Notes under the pieces: generated by a model
Told to the model about the DNA's origin: nothing
Seen by the model: the letters and a program-made list of their open reading frames with translations, nothing else
Databases searched by the model: none
From: Centroberyx gerrardi
Lineage: Eukaryota > Chordata > Actinopteri > Beryciformes > Berycidae
NCBI RefSeq assembly: GCF_048128805.1
Contig: NC_136010.1
Span: 13,044,980 to 13,108,979 of the forward strand
Direction: 5' to 3'
Length of the DNA: 64,000 nt
Shown: positions 1-24,877 of the stretch, one piece after another
Layout: the number at the start of each line of letters is the position of its first letter
Numbering within the stretch: position 1 is the first letter of the stretch
Translations under genes and position numbers: made by a program

Positions 1-273
1 GATTTTAAATATATTGTCAGTGCTTTTGAAAACCACCATGCCATACAAGCATGTCGACATTGGATTGTCTGTTTTGTTGACTTCTGTTATAGTTGTCATG
101 TCATAGCAAGTATTTTCTTATGTGCTTTTGTCCATGGTGTCATTACTGATGCAGTATAAATTGGTTGTAATGGGGAACTGTTCAGTGCTGAAATGTGGCA
201 GCTAGTTGATGTGCATTTGAATGACTAGTGAATATATTGTTAATGGTGTGTGTGTGCGTCTGTTGATGCACAG
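1..273 (+). other. uba1 5' flank or first intron
   Basis: This stretch ends in an acceptor AG immediately before the uba1 ATG, so at least its 3' part is intron. A GT-rich run precedes the acceptor. No other gene is visible. Confidence 0.6.
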
Positions 274-13251
<12,978 letters not shown>

Positions 13252-14340
13252 GCCCCACACTGAACCCACCCACCCAGAGGGGGGGAGAGACAGGGGGGTG
13301 GGGGGGTTTACAAGGGAGGAGTTGAGGTGGGGGGGTGTCGATCCAGGTCAGCTGTTTGGGATCAATCAGTTTTCTGAGGCCTGTGGTTGTTGTAACCCTG
13401 TGCCTGATTGTACATAGCCCCAGTAAGCTGACTTAAGGATACCTGTATGTATGTTAGGGATACAGTTGGTGCTAGGTTGTGGGGACAGGGGGTGTCATTG
13501 GAGGAAGGGAGCATGTATACTGGACCTGTTGACTTTTCTCGGTAGCAGAACCTCTCCGCTCAGTTTGATTCTAAGCCTTAGTGTCTGCCTTCCCTCTGGA
13601 CCCCATAGCCCCAGCTAGTGTCCCTCTCAAACCTCTTCGCCCTCTCTCACTGGCCCACAGCACTATAGATGGGGTCTTTTATCCAACAAACCGTCACCCC
13701 TCCTCTCTACTTGCTCTCTTCTCTCCTCCAACCCCTGTCTCTTTAGACCTGGCCCCACATTGCATTGTTTTTTTACAGACACAAGTCATGCAAGTTCAGC
13801 CAAGGATCCCAAAAATAGTGATAAAAGAAATGTAATGAGAATCCAATTTGCCCCAAGCCCAAATCACTGCCCTCAATTCTACCCGAGACCCCAAATTTGG
13901 AACCTTTAGAAGCATTTGCAGACAAAATTGAGCCCGAGCCACCGGCCCTCTCCTGACTGTAAAATAACCCCACAGCGGTTCTCCAGGAGAGGGGCGCTGG
14001 GCAGACTGGGAACCCTCCCGGTTTGTGGTGTTGCCAGGTGTCAGCACCCCTCCAGCCGTCTCATCTAGCACTCTGTGGCTTTGGGGGGGGGGGAGCTCTT
14101 GCACATGACTTCAGTTTTCACTTACTATTCTTTTTATTTTTCATGTGTTTTGTTTATTTTCTATTTTATTTGGGGGACAGGATTGTGGCACACACACACA
14201 CACCTTGTAGATCATAAACTGTCTTCTTTCTACTTTGTTAACTCCAAATGACATTACAGTATAAGAGCAAGGCAATGAGTTGTATCCTGAAATGGGAGCA
14301 CTTAGTGTGATAGTGAATAAACATGTAAAAGATGCACCTG
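13252..14340 (+). other. uba1: uba1 3' UTR with poly(A) signal
   Basis: The sequence after the uba1 stop holds G-rich and pyrimidine-rich runs and a short (CA)n at about 14191-14203. AATAAA lies at 14316-14321, with a GT-rich stretch after it, so cleavage is expected near 14340. No other gene was found. Confidence 0.8.
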
Positions 14341-15103
14341 CGTTTGTGTCCATTTGTTTTTGTTCTAGGTAAAAATACAGTTGTGTGTTTAGGATATTTA
14401 TATTTCTGACTAATAACGTGAAATATTTATTTATATGCCATTTCCCATCTGACCTGCTTAAGGCTCTTTCATCAGAAATTTCACCCTTGTGTATCCGGGA
14501 AGCATAGCCTTCTGAATCAGCAAAACGCCTTCTTATGAATTCACAATCAAAACTTCAATCAATGAGGGGACTTTTATGCAGAGATTGCAACATGTCATCT
14601 CTCTCCCCACTAGCTTTGACTTTTCAACTGCACCTCTACTTCATTGATTTGTTGAACGGCCACTTCACCCCGAGTGGTTTGCTGTAGTTTTAAAACTACA
14701 GCCTCAAATCTGCTGTCACTTCCTCTTTCTCACACACAGAACTTCAGTGTGTATCAGGTTAGGTTTTCTTTGGTCTGAACCAGCGTTAATAGTTTTCACC
14801 GACAAGTCATTTCAGAAGGTTTGTTCGGTGTTAAGTTGAGTTCGGTTTTGTGCCCTCCTATGAAATGAGAATAGCGGATACATGAATACGTGCAACCATA
14901 AAGGATGTGGTCGGGTCTGAGAGAACAAGAGGAAGAGCGTGAGGGGGAAGGAGCTGTGCACTGAGCGCCGAGGCTCCCTGCAAACAACTGCTCACAGGTC
15001 ACTGAAAGGCACAAAGTTGGTGTTCGTTTTGGATGATTTTAACTTTTCTCGTTTGGGAGGAATGCATAATGTTTCTGTGAAGATGCGTTGACGACCCAGA
15101 AAG
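14341..15103 (+). promoter_or_regulatory. uba1/arhgef3 intergenic region and RhoGEF 5' leader
   Basis: About 760 bp separate the uba1 poly(A) site from the RhoGEF start codon and must hold the RhoGEF promoter and leader. The part from about 14880 is GC-richer. No clear TATA box or defined transcription start could be assigned. Confidence 0.45.
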
Positions 15104-15859
15104 ATGGAGACAGAGGAGACTGGTGAAACACGGACTTCCTGGTATGATGCCTCTTAAAATGATCCTTGAGTTCATCACTCTGTATTTTAACCTTGGGGTG
15201 GCATAGAGACATTGTCAAATTTATTAATCAATATATTGGAAGCACAGATGTGTTCAGATCAAAGTTATCAAACTGGCAATGTGGTGACAAATCAAACTGC
15301 TGGCTCCTTGATATGTTCTGTTCAGTACTCACACATTTCAACAACTTAAATCTCTTAAAAGATTTGATAGGTGCATGACACAACATTTTCTTCACCTTCT
15401 TGTCTCAGTAATGGAACTTTTATAATCATACCCTGTCATTTAGGCACAAAATTCTAGGATTTAGCTGTTGGATGTGTAGTTAAAAGGTTTATCTCATTGT
15501 GTGAAATGTGTTAACCATGCATGTGTGTGTTTGCTTGGTGCCAATTAACAGTTATTGTGTTTTTTGTAGGTCTGCGGCGCCAAGAGACATGCACATCCTC
15601 TGTGACCATGCTGGGGTAAGTCGCTCCATCTCTTATCTCTCTCTCCATCTCAACCACCTCTCTTCTGTTTAAGCCTATCTAAGTGCTCCCTTGAAAACTG
15701 ATAAATTCACTTTCTCGCTTATCTGTCTGCCTGTAGAAGAAAAGAAAGCAGGACCCAGGCCCTGATCCTGTAATCAGAATCATAGAGGTGAGTGGCCTTT
15801 GAAATGGTCTGATATCTTTGTTCCACTGTCTCTTCTTCATCTTCGTGTGTTTGTGTCTC

Positions 15860-15894
<35 letters not shown>

Positions 15895-17808
15895 GCGGAA
15901 GTTAGTCAACCTTACCTTTGTGACCACAATGCCGAGTGCAGAGCTGACAAGTGATCTGAAAAATATGTTCAACTGTGCGGTCACTGAAGCTCTCTGTGTT
16001 TATTCTAGATTGATCAACCTAATGTAAACGCTTCTGTACATCCCTGCACATTATGCTTCAACCTCCATGTGTATCTGATTTTACACTTACAAGCGCTCTA
16101 GTTTTACCTTAAACATTCTCGTGTTTACTCGCAGATAAAGATTGTCTTCCATATCTTTATTGGTGATGTCTTTGTTTGCGTCTGTTACTATACTGACTGC
16201 ACACTCAGTATAAATAAGCAGCTGATGTGGTTAGTGTGGCAGACAGGCAGACATCTTGTAATTGTAACTGCACAGGCACAGCTTCACCCTTCTTCCTCTT
16301 CGAGAGGTTCGCACAGGAAATGAGAGATCTGCACCATGCAACACCTCTTCCTTCTCGACATCTTCCTTTTCCACTTTCCTGAACTCTCTCGTGTCTCTCT
16401 CTCTCTCTCTCTCTCTCTCTAGCTCACTTTTACTTATTATTCTGTGAAATCTAAAAATGACACTCAAGCCATTTAGTCTACACAGCTGACTTAATAGTAT
16501 TCAAACCCTTCTTGCCTCTCCAATCACTGCTTTTTGTTAAGCACACAGTGGAGGATTAGGTTTTCAGATGATGCAACTTTAAAATGTCCTGTTTCAGGAT
16601 TCAGTGCATTACACACTTTGCCACTGCAACCCCACACACACTTTTTTTTTTACTGCACCCACCCACCACATTACTACTTTTACATTTTATTACACCAACA
16701 TGTAATCTATCTGGATATTTGTGGCTAAAGTGGCTCTTTAAAATGCCTTTGGAAGCTATTTCTCTGTTTAAGTTCACTTGAAGTCATTCTGTTAAGTGAT
16801 GGGTTCTGTTCTGTTCTGGGTCTGTGTCAGGATGAAGAGGAGGAGGATGATGATGATGAAATGATGTCAGAGCAGATGAAGGACTCAGAGGTGAGGCGCT
16901 CCCCCTTCCTACCTGCCAGAAGTGCTCAGTTATTAGTCTTTTGATGTATGGACAGCGTTAGTTTGATGGTTATTGACCCATATTGGTCAGCTAAAGAACC
17001 ATTTATCATATAGTTTACACATATCCAAGCTGGATTCTTAAATTGCTGTTTGTTTGATTTCATTCCAGGAGCCCAGTAATAAAAGGGTTAAACCTGTGAC
17101 AAAGTCCAATAGCCTGACAGGTGTCATAACCCCAGTGAAGACGCCTGCTCTGAAACGCATCGGACAGTCCATTTCGGTAACAGCACACAAACTCACACAC
17201 ATTCCTGCTGTTCTACAAAATGAGCATCTAATTACTTGTAGAATGTAACTGTTATTCCGCTCTTTTTTCCCCACCATCACAGCGTTCTATCAGTTTTCGT
17301 ACCGAGGCGCGACCTTTGCCCCCTGCTCCCCTCCGCACTCGCCAGAAGGCCTCGTCGTTTCCACGGAGACGCAACAGCCAGTGCTGGAGCGACACTGTGG
17401 AGAGTCATGACCTCACCGCTAAGGAGATCAAACGTCAAGAGGTACAGGGGGCAGGGTTGAAAAGTTTAGTTTAGTTTAGTTTAGTTTAGTTAGTTTAAAA
17501 CCAAGGAGTTTCTGCAAGGATTAGACAGTTATTTGGGGTGACTGCTTAGCTGCTTTGACTGGGATATACGATAAGAGAGTTGATGTCAGTGTGTGGGTAC
17601 AGCATCTTGTGTCGGTTGTCTACCATTCTCAGTAGTCTTGTCTTTTGCCTGTGTGGGACAGCGATGAGGCTGTGGTTGCAGTGTGGGTGGGGTGACTAGA
17701 GCCTACTCTTCATTTCTCTGAAGCAGCTCTGCGAGAGATTATGAAAGAGGATGTGAGCTGGCACTGGGGGCCCAACTTCCCGTTTTAAACAATCAGCTGT
17801 GAATACTC

Positions 17809-17844
<36 letters not shown>

Positions 17845-20800
17845 CATTTTGCATTTTGTATGTGGGAGTGCGTGTTTGCATGTGCGGGCATCTGTATCCA
17901 CATGTGTGTTAATGTGTGTGCATGCATGAGTGCAATTGTGTGTGTGGGTTGGGAGCGCTGGACGTGTTAACTGAAGGTTGTACTGATGTTGAACTGTTTG
18001 GGCTTCCCTGCAGGTGATCTATGAGCTGACCCAGGGTGAGAGGCAGCTGATTGACGACCTCAGTCTGGTCAAGAAGGTACTTGTCTATTAAACACATCCA
18101 CCAAATTGCAATAGGCATATACCTCTATGGATTTATATTCAAACAAATATAAATATACATTTTCAGTATGTTTTTACAGCCCATTCAGGCCAGTCATCCC
18201 AGTTGTTCTGGCATTGATTTCTCCCCATAGCCACATTTTGATACACCTCCTTCTGTATCTCATTTGATTCTTTCTTTAACTTTCTCTCCTGGTGTGTGTG
18301 TGTGTGTGTGTGCGCGACCAGGTCTACTATGAGCCCATGTTGAAGCTGGCGATCATGACAGAGAGCGAGCTGGGACAAATCTTTGGCACTCTGGACTCTC
18401 TCATTCCCCTCCATGAAGGTAAAAAGTCGCTCGGCTCCAACACACTTCCTCATTCTCAATAATTTTAGTGTCTGTAAAGAATGAATGCAGGACAGTGTGT
18501 GTGCAGTTAGTCATTTCTGCATGCTATAACTGAATGGGAGTCCTCTGCTCTAACGTTTCTTTATGGATTCGTTTCTCTTTTTGTAGTTGAATGAGCCGAG
18601 TGTGATGTTTTTGTATTTGTCTGCCTTTGAGCTGCCATTTTACTGGCATTGTTGTCTGAATGAAAAATTCTTCACTTTGAGTATTTTTTTGCTGCTGTTT
18701 TTATGCCAGATCTTCTGAGTCGCCTTGAAAGGCTGAGGGGATCAGAGAAGACTGTCGGAGAGGTGGGGCCCACTCTGCTGAGTTGGGTGAGTATCTCCAT
18801 GGAAACCAAGGACTGAGAGAGTGGAAGAGAGGAGTGCACAACCGACCTTCACTCTCTCCAGTTCCTGTATCTAGTGTTCTTTATTATGTTCCGCTCCAAA
18901 CCACAGTGTCGCAAGGTTCAATCTACGTTTGTCTCTGCTTTTAACCGCTAATGTCGACCTCATCCTTCTCGCCCCCGCTCCGTTGCTCCTCCCCCTCTCC
19001 CTCTCTGCAGTTCCCCTGCTTGGAGGCCTATATTACGTACTGCTGTAACCAGGTGGGGGCCAAAGCTCTGCTGGACCAGAAGAAGCATGAGAAAAGAGTG
19101 GAGCACTTCCTGCGCCTCTGTCAGGAGTCTTCTTTTAGCAGGAAACTGGATCTCTGGAACTTCCTGGATCTCCCTCGAAGCCGATTGGTCAAATACCCCC
19201 TGCTGCTGAAAGAGATCCAGAAGTGCACGCCTCCAGAGCATCCTGACGAGGACACACTGCCTGATGCTGTGAGTTGGTAGCCACACACGCATGTACACAC
19301 ACACACACACACAAATCTATAAAGACACACACCCACTCATTTTAGATTACATAAACATTTTAAAGCTGCACTATTCAACTTTGCACACTGGCAACTCTAA
19401 ATGGCATCAAGAGGTTACTGAAAAAACTTCCCTACCCAAAAATCATTTGACAAGCAACACACTCATGTTTGCCAACTCGGCCAGTCTGTGATTGCTTTAT
19501 AGCAAAGGATACCAAAGGGACAAGAGAGGCAAAAGAGTCCAGTCTGCTGCTCGCTGCTGTTTAGGAGACAATTTTGTATTTCACTCTTAGGTTTCAGCTC
19601 GTCAGAAGAAGTGTACAAACCTGACACCTGAATTTAATTTGGGCAAATAGGGCAAATCTACAGCGTCTCAGTCAGGGGGATGGGACATTCTTCTCTATTG
19701 CAGCCCTACTGTGTGAATTAAGTAATGTATTTTTACATTTACAACAACCAACAGGGAGTGCATGGCACCCATAGAATGATCACTCCAACTGCTGAAGCAA
19801 ATGCATACTGGTATAATCAAAGTTAAACACACTCACACTACTACTACTGTTTCGTCCTGCTCAGTTGGAGATGATCCAGAGAATCGTGGCAGAGGTGAAC
19901 AGGAAGACCGGGGAGGCTGAGTGTCAGTTCTACAGGAGGGGTCTGTCCTACCTCGAAGAGAGCCAGAGACTACCAGAGATCCAACTGTCCCGCTTCCTCT
20001 ACTGCCATGGAGAACTCAAGAACAACAAGGGACAGGTAGCAGCCAACTATTGCCATGTTTACTCTGTTTTTTAATCCATTTTGTTCCATTGAATAACCTT
20101 TGGGCGATTCTCCTGAGGTTGTTGAGAACTCCCTGTCTGTCCTGCATCTGTCAAAAGAACAGAAGATCTGTGCCTGCTTGAGTACTGTTCTAAATATAGC
20201 TATCTGTCTCTCTCTTTCTCTGTGTCTGTCTCCTGTCTGTCAGCGGCTGCATGTGTTCCTGTTTGAGCAGGCCCTGGTGCTGACCAGGCCAGGAGAGGAC
20301 AAAGAGGGAGGCCAGGTGTTCCAGGTCTACAGACAGCCTCTGCCCAACATCTTCCTCAACCTGGAGGAGATCCCAGATGGAGAGGCTGCCGGAGGGGGCA
20401 CCTTCAGGGGAGCTTTCACTGGGGGCAATGATAAAGGTAACATACACACCGTATACATGTTTGATTAGCTGTTAAAGCATAGGAACACAGTGGTGTATGA
20501 TTGTGTAAATAGGGACCAGTATTTCCAAGCTTCCACTCAGCCCCAGTTATTTCTGCCTCAAACACATTTACTGTATTTTTAGAAGCTGAGTTTTACCGAA
20601 GCACATTTTGTGACTGTCTTTGGTCAAAAGAAAATGGAGCCCTTTCCTTACTTGTTTGAAAGCCCTTTTAATGCATGCCTTTAAAGGCATTTCGACAACA
20701 AATTAGGCCGCCGTGTTTCATATTTGGATTCATGTTTGCCCTTCAGATCAAGGATTCAGTTTTGCAAAGTCTTCTTGTGTTTCACATTGACCAATAATTC

Positions 20801-21398
20801 TCCTCACTCTCATACATGCCTACTTTTCTCATATACAGTAAATATGTATCTTTTGTGTCAATCTTGCCAATGAAGTGAGGGGAGACGGAGCTGCATTTAG
20901 GCTACAACTATGCCCATAGTATGTCTGTCCAGGGTTTAATTCAAAGTTGAAGTGAAACCTACACTGTTGCTTACTCTCCATTTCCTCCAATGCCTCTAAT
21001 GATGGAGTTGCAGTAGGCTACAACTATGCCCGTAGTACGTCAGTGTGGTTTGCTATCCAGGGTTTAATTCAAAGTTGAAGTGAAACCCACACCCTTGCTT
21101 CCACTCCATTTCCTCCAATGCCTCTCTCTCCCTTCCTCTCTTTCTCCCAGTGAGGAACTGTTTCCGTGTGAGCAGCAGAGGGCGCTCCAAAGCCCACTCC
21201 CACTGCCTGCAGGCCAACGACTCCTTCAGCAAGCAGCAGTGGATCACCTGCCTGCGCCAAGCCATTGTCCAATCACGGGACAGGTGCGCCCAGACCAGCC
21301 AGTCGCAGCTCTCCTCGCACCCTGATCCCGCCCTCTATCACATAGCCGAGCTCAGTCTCAGCTCGGACACAGAGATGACAGACCATACCAGCCGCTGA
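15104..21398 (+). CDS. arhgef3: Rho guanine nucleotide exchange factor, ARHGEF3/NET1 family, complete
   Basis: DH-PH exchange factor expected to load GTP on RhoA/RhoB. Coding exons: 15104-15141, 15570-15615, 15737-15787, 16831-16890, 17069-17176, 17283-17441, 18014-18076, 18322-18418, 18710-18786, 19011-19268, 19865-20035, 20244-20436, 21151-21398; 522 codons (human ARHGEF3 is about 526). The N-terminus has a basic KKRK then an acidic run (DEEEEDDDDDE). EPSNKRVKPVTKSNSLTGVI is the family signature before the DH domain (about residues 150-335), which includes ALLDQKKHEKRV and SRKLDLWNFLDLPRSRLVKY. The PH domain (about 360-490) includes YCHGELKNNKG and LQANDSFSKQQW. RSISF and GTLDSLIPLHE point to ARHGEF3 rather than NET1; a third fish paralogue (arhgef3-like) is possible. 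rhoa, its likely substrate, lies two genes downstream. Confidence 0.9.
17464..17493 (+). repeat. (TTTAG)n pentanucleotide repeat
   Basis: About five TTTAG units lie in tandem in the intron after the exon ending at 17441. Confidence 0.85.
17812..17840 (+). repeat. (GT)n microsatellite
   Basis: An uninterrupted GT run lies in an intron of the RhoGEF gene. A second GT run at about 18294-18312 sits next to the acceptor at 18321. Confidence 0.9.
20884..21126 (+). repeat. ~115-125-bp tandem duplication before the last RhoGEF exon
   Basis: Copies at about 20884-20998 and 21002-21126 share GGCTACAACTATGCCC, CAGGGTTTAATTCAAAGTTG and CATTTCCTCCAATGCCTCT with a few substitutions. The second copy runs into the polypyrimidine tract of the final acceptor (AG at 21149-21150). 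Confidence 0.9.
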
Positions 21399-21503
21399 CT
21401 GATAGACTCAATCATCAGGAAGGCAGCGGAGTGTGTCCATACATTTGTACATTTGTTCAGAGGAGAAAATAATGGGCTGTTTGTGAAAGAGTATTTTGCA
21501 TAT

Positions 21504-21540
<37 letters not shown>

Positions 21541-21720
21541 AACACAAAAAAACACACACTTTCCTACTTTGATCATTTTCTGTTATGCTGTGATTGTGAT
21601 GTTGCATGCTGTACAGCTTGGGAACAATATCAGAATATCAATGGGAATGTACTTTGCAACATTTTTTGTTTTTATTATTGTTGTCTTTGTTTTTGTAATA
21701 AACTGATACTTAAAGTCTAC
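21399..21720 (+). other. arhgef3: arhgef3 3' UTR with (CA)n and poly(A) signal
   Basis: After the stop come a (CA)n microsatellite at about 21505-21537 and AATAAA at 21697-21702. This makes a short 3' UTR of about 320 bp. Confidence 0.8.
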
Positions 21721-22725
21721 TGGGATACTCGTTTGGAAGGTAGACAAAGACAAAAGGTAGACATAAGTCTAAGTAAAGAGAGAAAAGATTAGACATGATT
21801 ATCTCTGTCTCTCTCCCTCCCTCTCTCTCTCTCCCTCTCTTACTCTCTCTCCCTCTCTTACTCTCGCTCCCTCCCTCTCTCTCTCTCTCTGACACCAGTG
21901 AGAGGGCAGGGAGAGAAAGAGGTAGACTTTCAGAGGTAGCCTACAGACATACAGTGAAACAGTAGCCGTCCCCTTATGCATTTTTAACAGCTCAGCAGGT
22001 GATGGGAACATTTTGGTGGGACAGTTTGTCCACAGATAGAGTGACCAAGTGATCAGGTGAGTCCGAATCTCTCTCTCTGTGTGTGCTAATGCTGCAGTAT
22101 TAGTGGAGCGTTATTTGCAAAGTAACTTTGTTTGCATGATTTCATTGTTTACTTACACAAAACAGCGTGGCTAGATTTGGCTATGGCAAGATGTAAACAC
22201 ATATCAGGATGCTGAAATTGACTGTTTCGTAGGTTATATAATTGACCTTTGTAGGGAAGTTCAGCTCAGGTGTAGCGCTTAATCAAAGAACACTTTGTAT
22301 GAGGTCTCCAAAATAGTGTTTTTGAAATAAGTTCCCTGAAGCTGAAATGTAAATTTCTAGATTCACTGAGTTTCCAGACTCTTCTGCAAGCTTTAATTAC
22401 AAGAGAGAATTCAGTGCCAGAGTGGATCAACTTGATCTGTGCAAGATCAGGATTTACCTTAAAGAGATGTTCATTCTCAGATTAAGCCTCTTTCTCCCTC
22501 AGCTGTGAATGACTTCCACTGCCTTTTCCTGGCAAGAAGGGATAATACCCCACTGAGCTTTAGTCGCTGAAAAAGAGACTTTCTACCACCACGACCTGCC
22601 CACCTTTGACCCTGCATGTGCAAACGCTGAAGTGGATCACTTTCCTTGCATTACCTGGGGAAGCCCTGCTGTCTGTCACAGGGTCCCTTTTGGTAGACAC
22701 TGTCGAGGTTTACCGGTAAAGCAGA
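21721..22725 (+). promoter_or_regulatory. usp21-like promoter region and 5' UTR
   Basis: A (CT)n-rich block at about 21800-21890 precedes a probable non-coding exon ending at 22056 (CAG before GTGAGT). An acceptor at 22501-22502 after a pyrimidine tract starts the exon that holds the ATG at 22726, so the intron would be 22057-22502. No TATA box was assigned. Confidence 0.55.
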
Positions 22726-24841
22726 ATGCCCGGAGCCGGTGATGTCAATGTGGAGGGCTCTTGCCAGGCTCTGTGTCGGACGCTGGTGTCTCAGAACGGC
22801 CTCCAGAGAGAGACAGCTGACATCTCCCAGTCTGTCCTCTACACCTCACTGATGGGCCTGCTTTTGGTCGCTGATAAAGAGGTGTGTATGTTAGGTGGAT
22901 GTGCGTCTATGAGTGTTAGATTAGTAATTGGAGAAGACGAGAGTGCTTGATCTTGTACATTGAGAGACTCCTTATGCTCACCCAGGAATCCCTATTGCAA
23001 TACAACATCTAATTCTCATTCATCTTCAAGTCTGGTAGTGGTGGGACAACAGAAAATCTGTACATCTGTGTTTATTTTGTAAGACTATGATTTATGGGGC
23101 ACAAATGGGACAAGCATGAACACTGACAAATGAAATTGTATAAAGGACTTAATGGAGAGTACACACAACACACACGTGTTAAAGCACCTGTCAGCACTCC
23201 TTGGTCCGTAATAGGATGAACATTTGAGGTTGACCTCCTTTTAGCCTCCCTGGTTATGCTAATGAGATAAGAAGGCTAAATCTGTCCTACCAACACTGTG
23301 CACACACACATACACACACATACACAGTGACATGGTGGAGTTAAGACAGACAGAGAGACAGTAATACGTCGTACAGACACAGGGGTCAAGTACTTGGACA
23401 CACATGCAGTGAAGGGTACACACAGTCTTGTCAAGACAAATTTAGCAGGAACAGTAATGAAACATGGTGCGATGGATTTATTTTTGGAATTGTACACAAA
23501 TATACAAAGATATAGAGATATATAAAGGGTACGGGTCAATACTACTGGTCAATAGCTTCCCTGTGTTCTTTGTTTACAGAAGGAGCAGCTGAACTTAGGA
23601 AGTGGAAGAGTTGGCCTTAAGAACATAGGAAACACAGTAAGTGTTTGGTAGTGATGCAGGAAGTTCTTCAAGCAAACCAGTCCTTGGAGCAGAAATGGTT
23701 CAAGTGTTTGCAACAATACTGTCTATCATTTCCAGTACATTTACTCACCTGCACCTTTTGTCTGTCTCTGAATCAGTGCTTCCTGAATGCAGTAGTTCAG
23801 TGTTTATCTCATACACGTGGCTTACGGGACTACTGCCTCCTCAAGTCCTACAAGCAAGAGAAGTTCTCCAAAGAGGATGCTAAACTCATGGAAGGTATGC
23901 TCCTCTCCCCTGCTCTCCTCTCCTCTCCTCTCCTCTCCCTCCTCCTACTTTATGTTTTCCCCCTTTTCTCCAAACAATAGCATAATCCTTGTCCTTGGTC
24001 TTCCTGTGCCAGCCTTCTCTCAGGTGCTGTCTGGCCTTTGGGACGTGAATGAAGGAGACACAGTGGTCAATCCACGGCAGTTTTACAATATCTTCAAGGA
24101 AGCAGTGCCTTACTTCAGTGGCTACAGGTGAGGAGGGGGACTGGCATCTGGCCAGTACTATTGTCAGTACCTGATAGTACCTGTTACAGGGGAGCATCTG
24201 AAAGGGCAGGGTGAAGGAGGAGCTGCCACACTACTGCTATTTATTTCAATGGAGACTTTGAGGGTCACATGGCCTAAACAATGTCTCAGGGGTCTCTGCA
24301 CCCCACTAGGAAATATCTCTGCCCTACAAAGGCAAACATAAGCAACTACTTTGTGTATGTTTTAAACCTCAAATGTAATGACTAGGTTTTAGATTTGATA
24401 TTAACAAAAACTATTTCTGTAAAGGCTAACAATGGTGCTATCCACTTCTTCAGGATGTCAGGACAAGAGATAAACTGTCAAATAATTCTCAGTTTTGCCA
24501 CAAGCACAGTTACTGCTCTTTGGCTTTGTAGTGCAGACTGGTGCAGAAGTACACAGCTACATGTGACAGTGACATTAGCAATTCTCTTTCTCTCTCTTTG
24601 ACCTTTACCTTCCCAGTCAGCAGGACGCTCAGGAGTTCCTGAGGTTCCTGTTGGACAGGCTGCACACGGAAATCAACCGCCGACCATATGTGCGACGAAC
24701 AGGCAAGGAGCCTGAACAAAAACATGCCAAATTTAGGTGAGTATGCTTATGTGCAAATAGTTCTGGCAGACATTTTTATGAGACAGAATGGAGTGTCCTT
24801 TTCTCGAATTTGTAGCCAACTACTCTACATGACCACATTTT

Positions 24842-24877
<36 letters not shown>

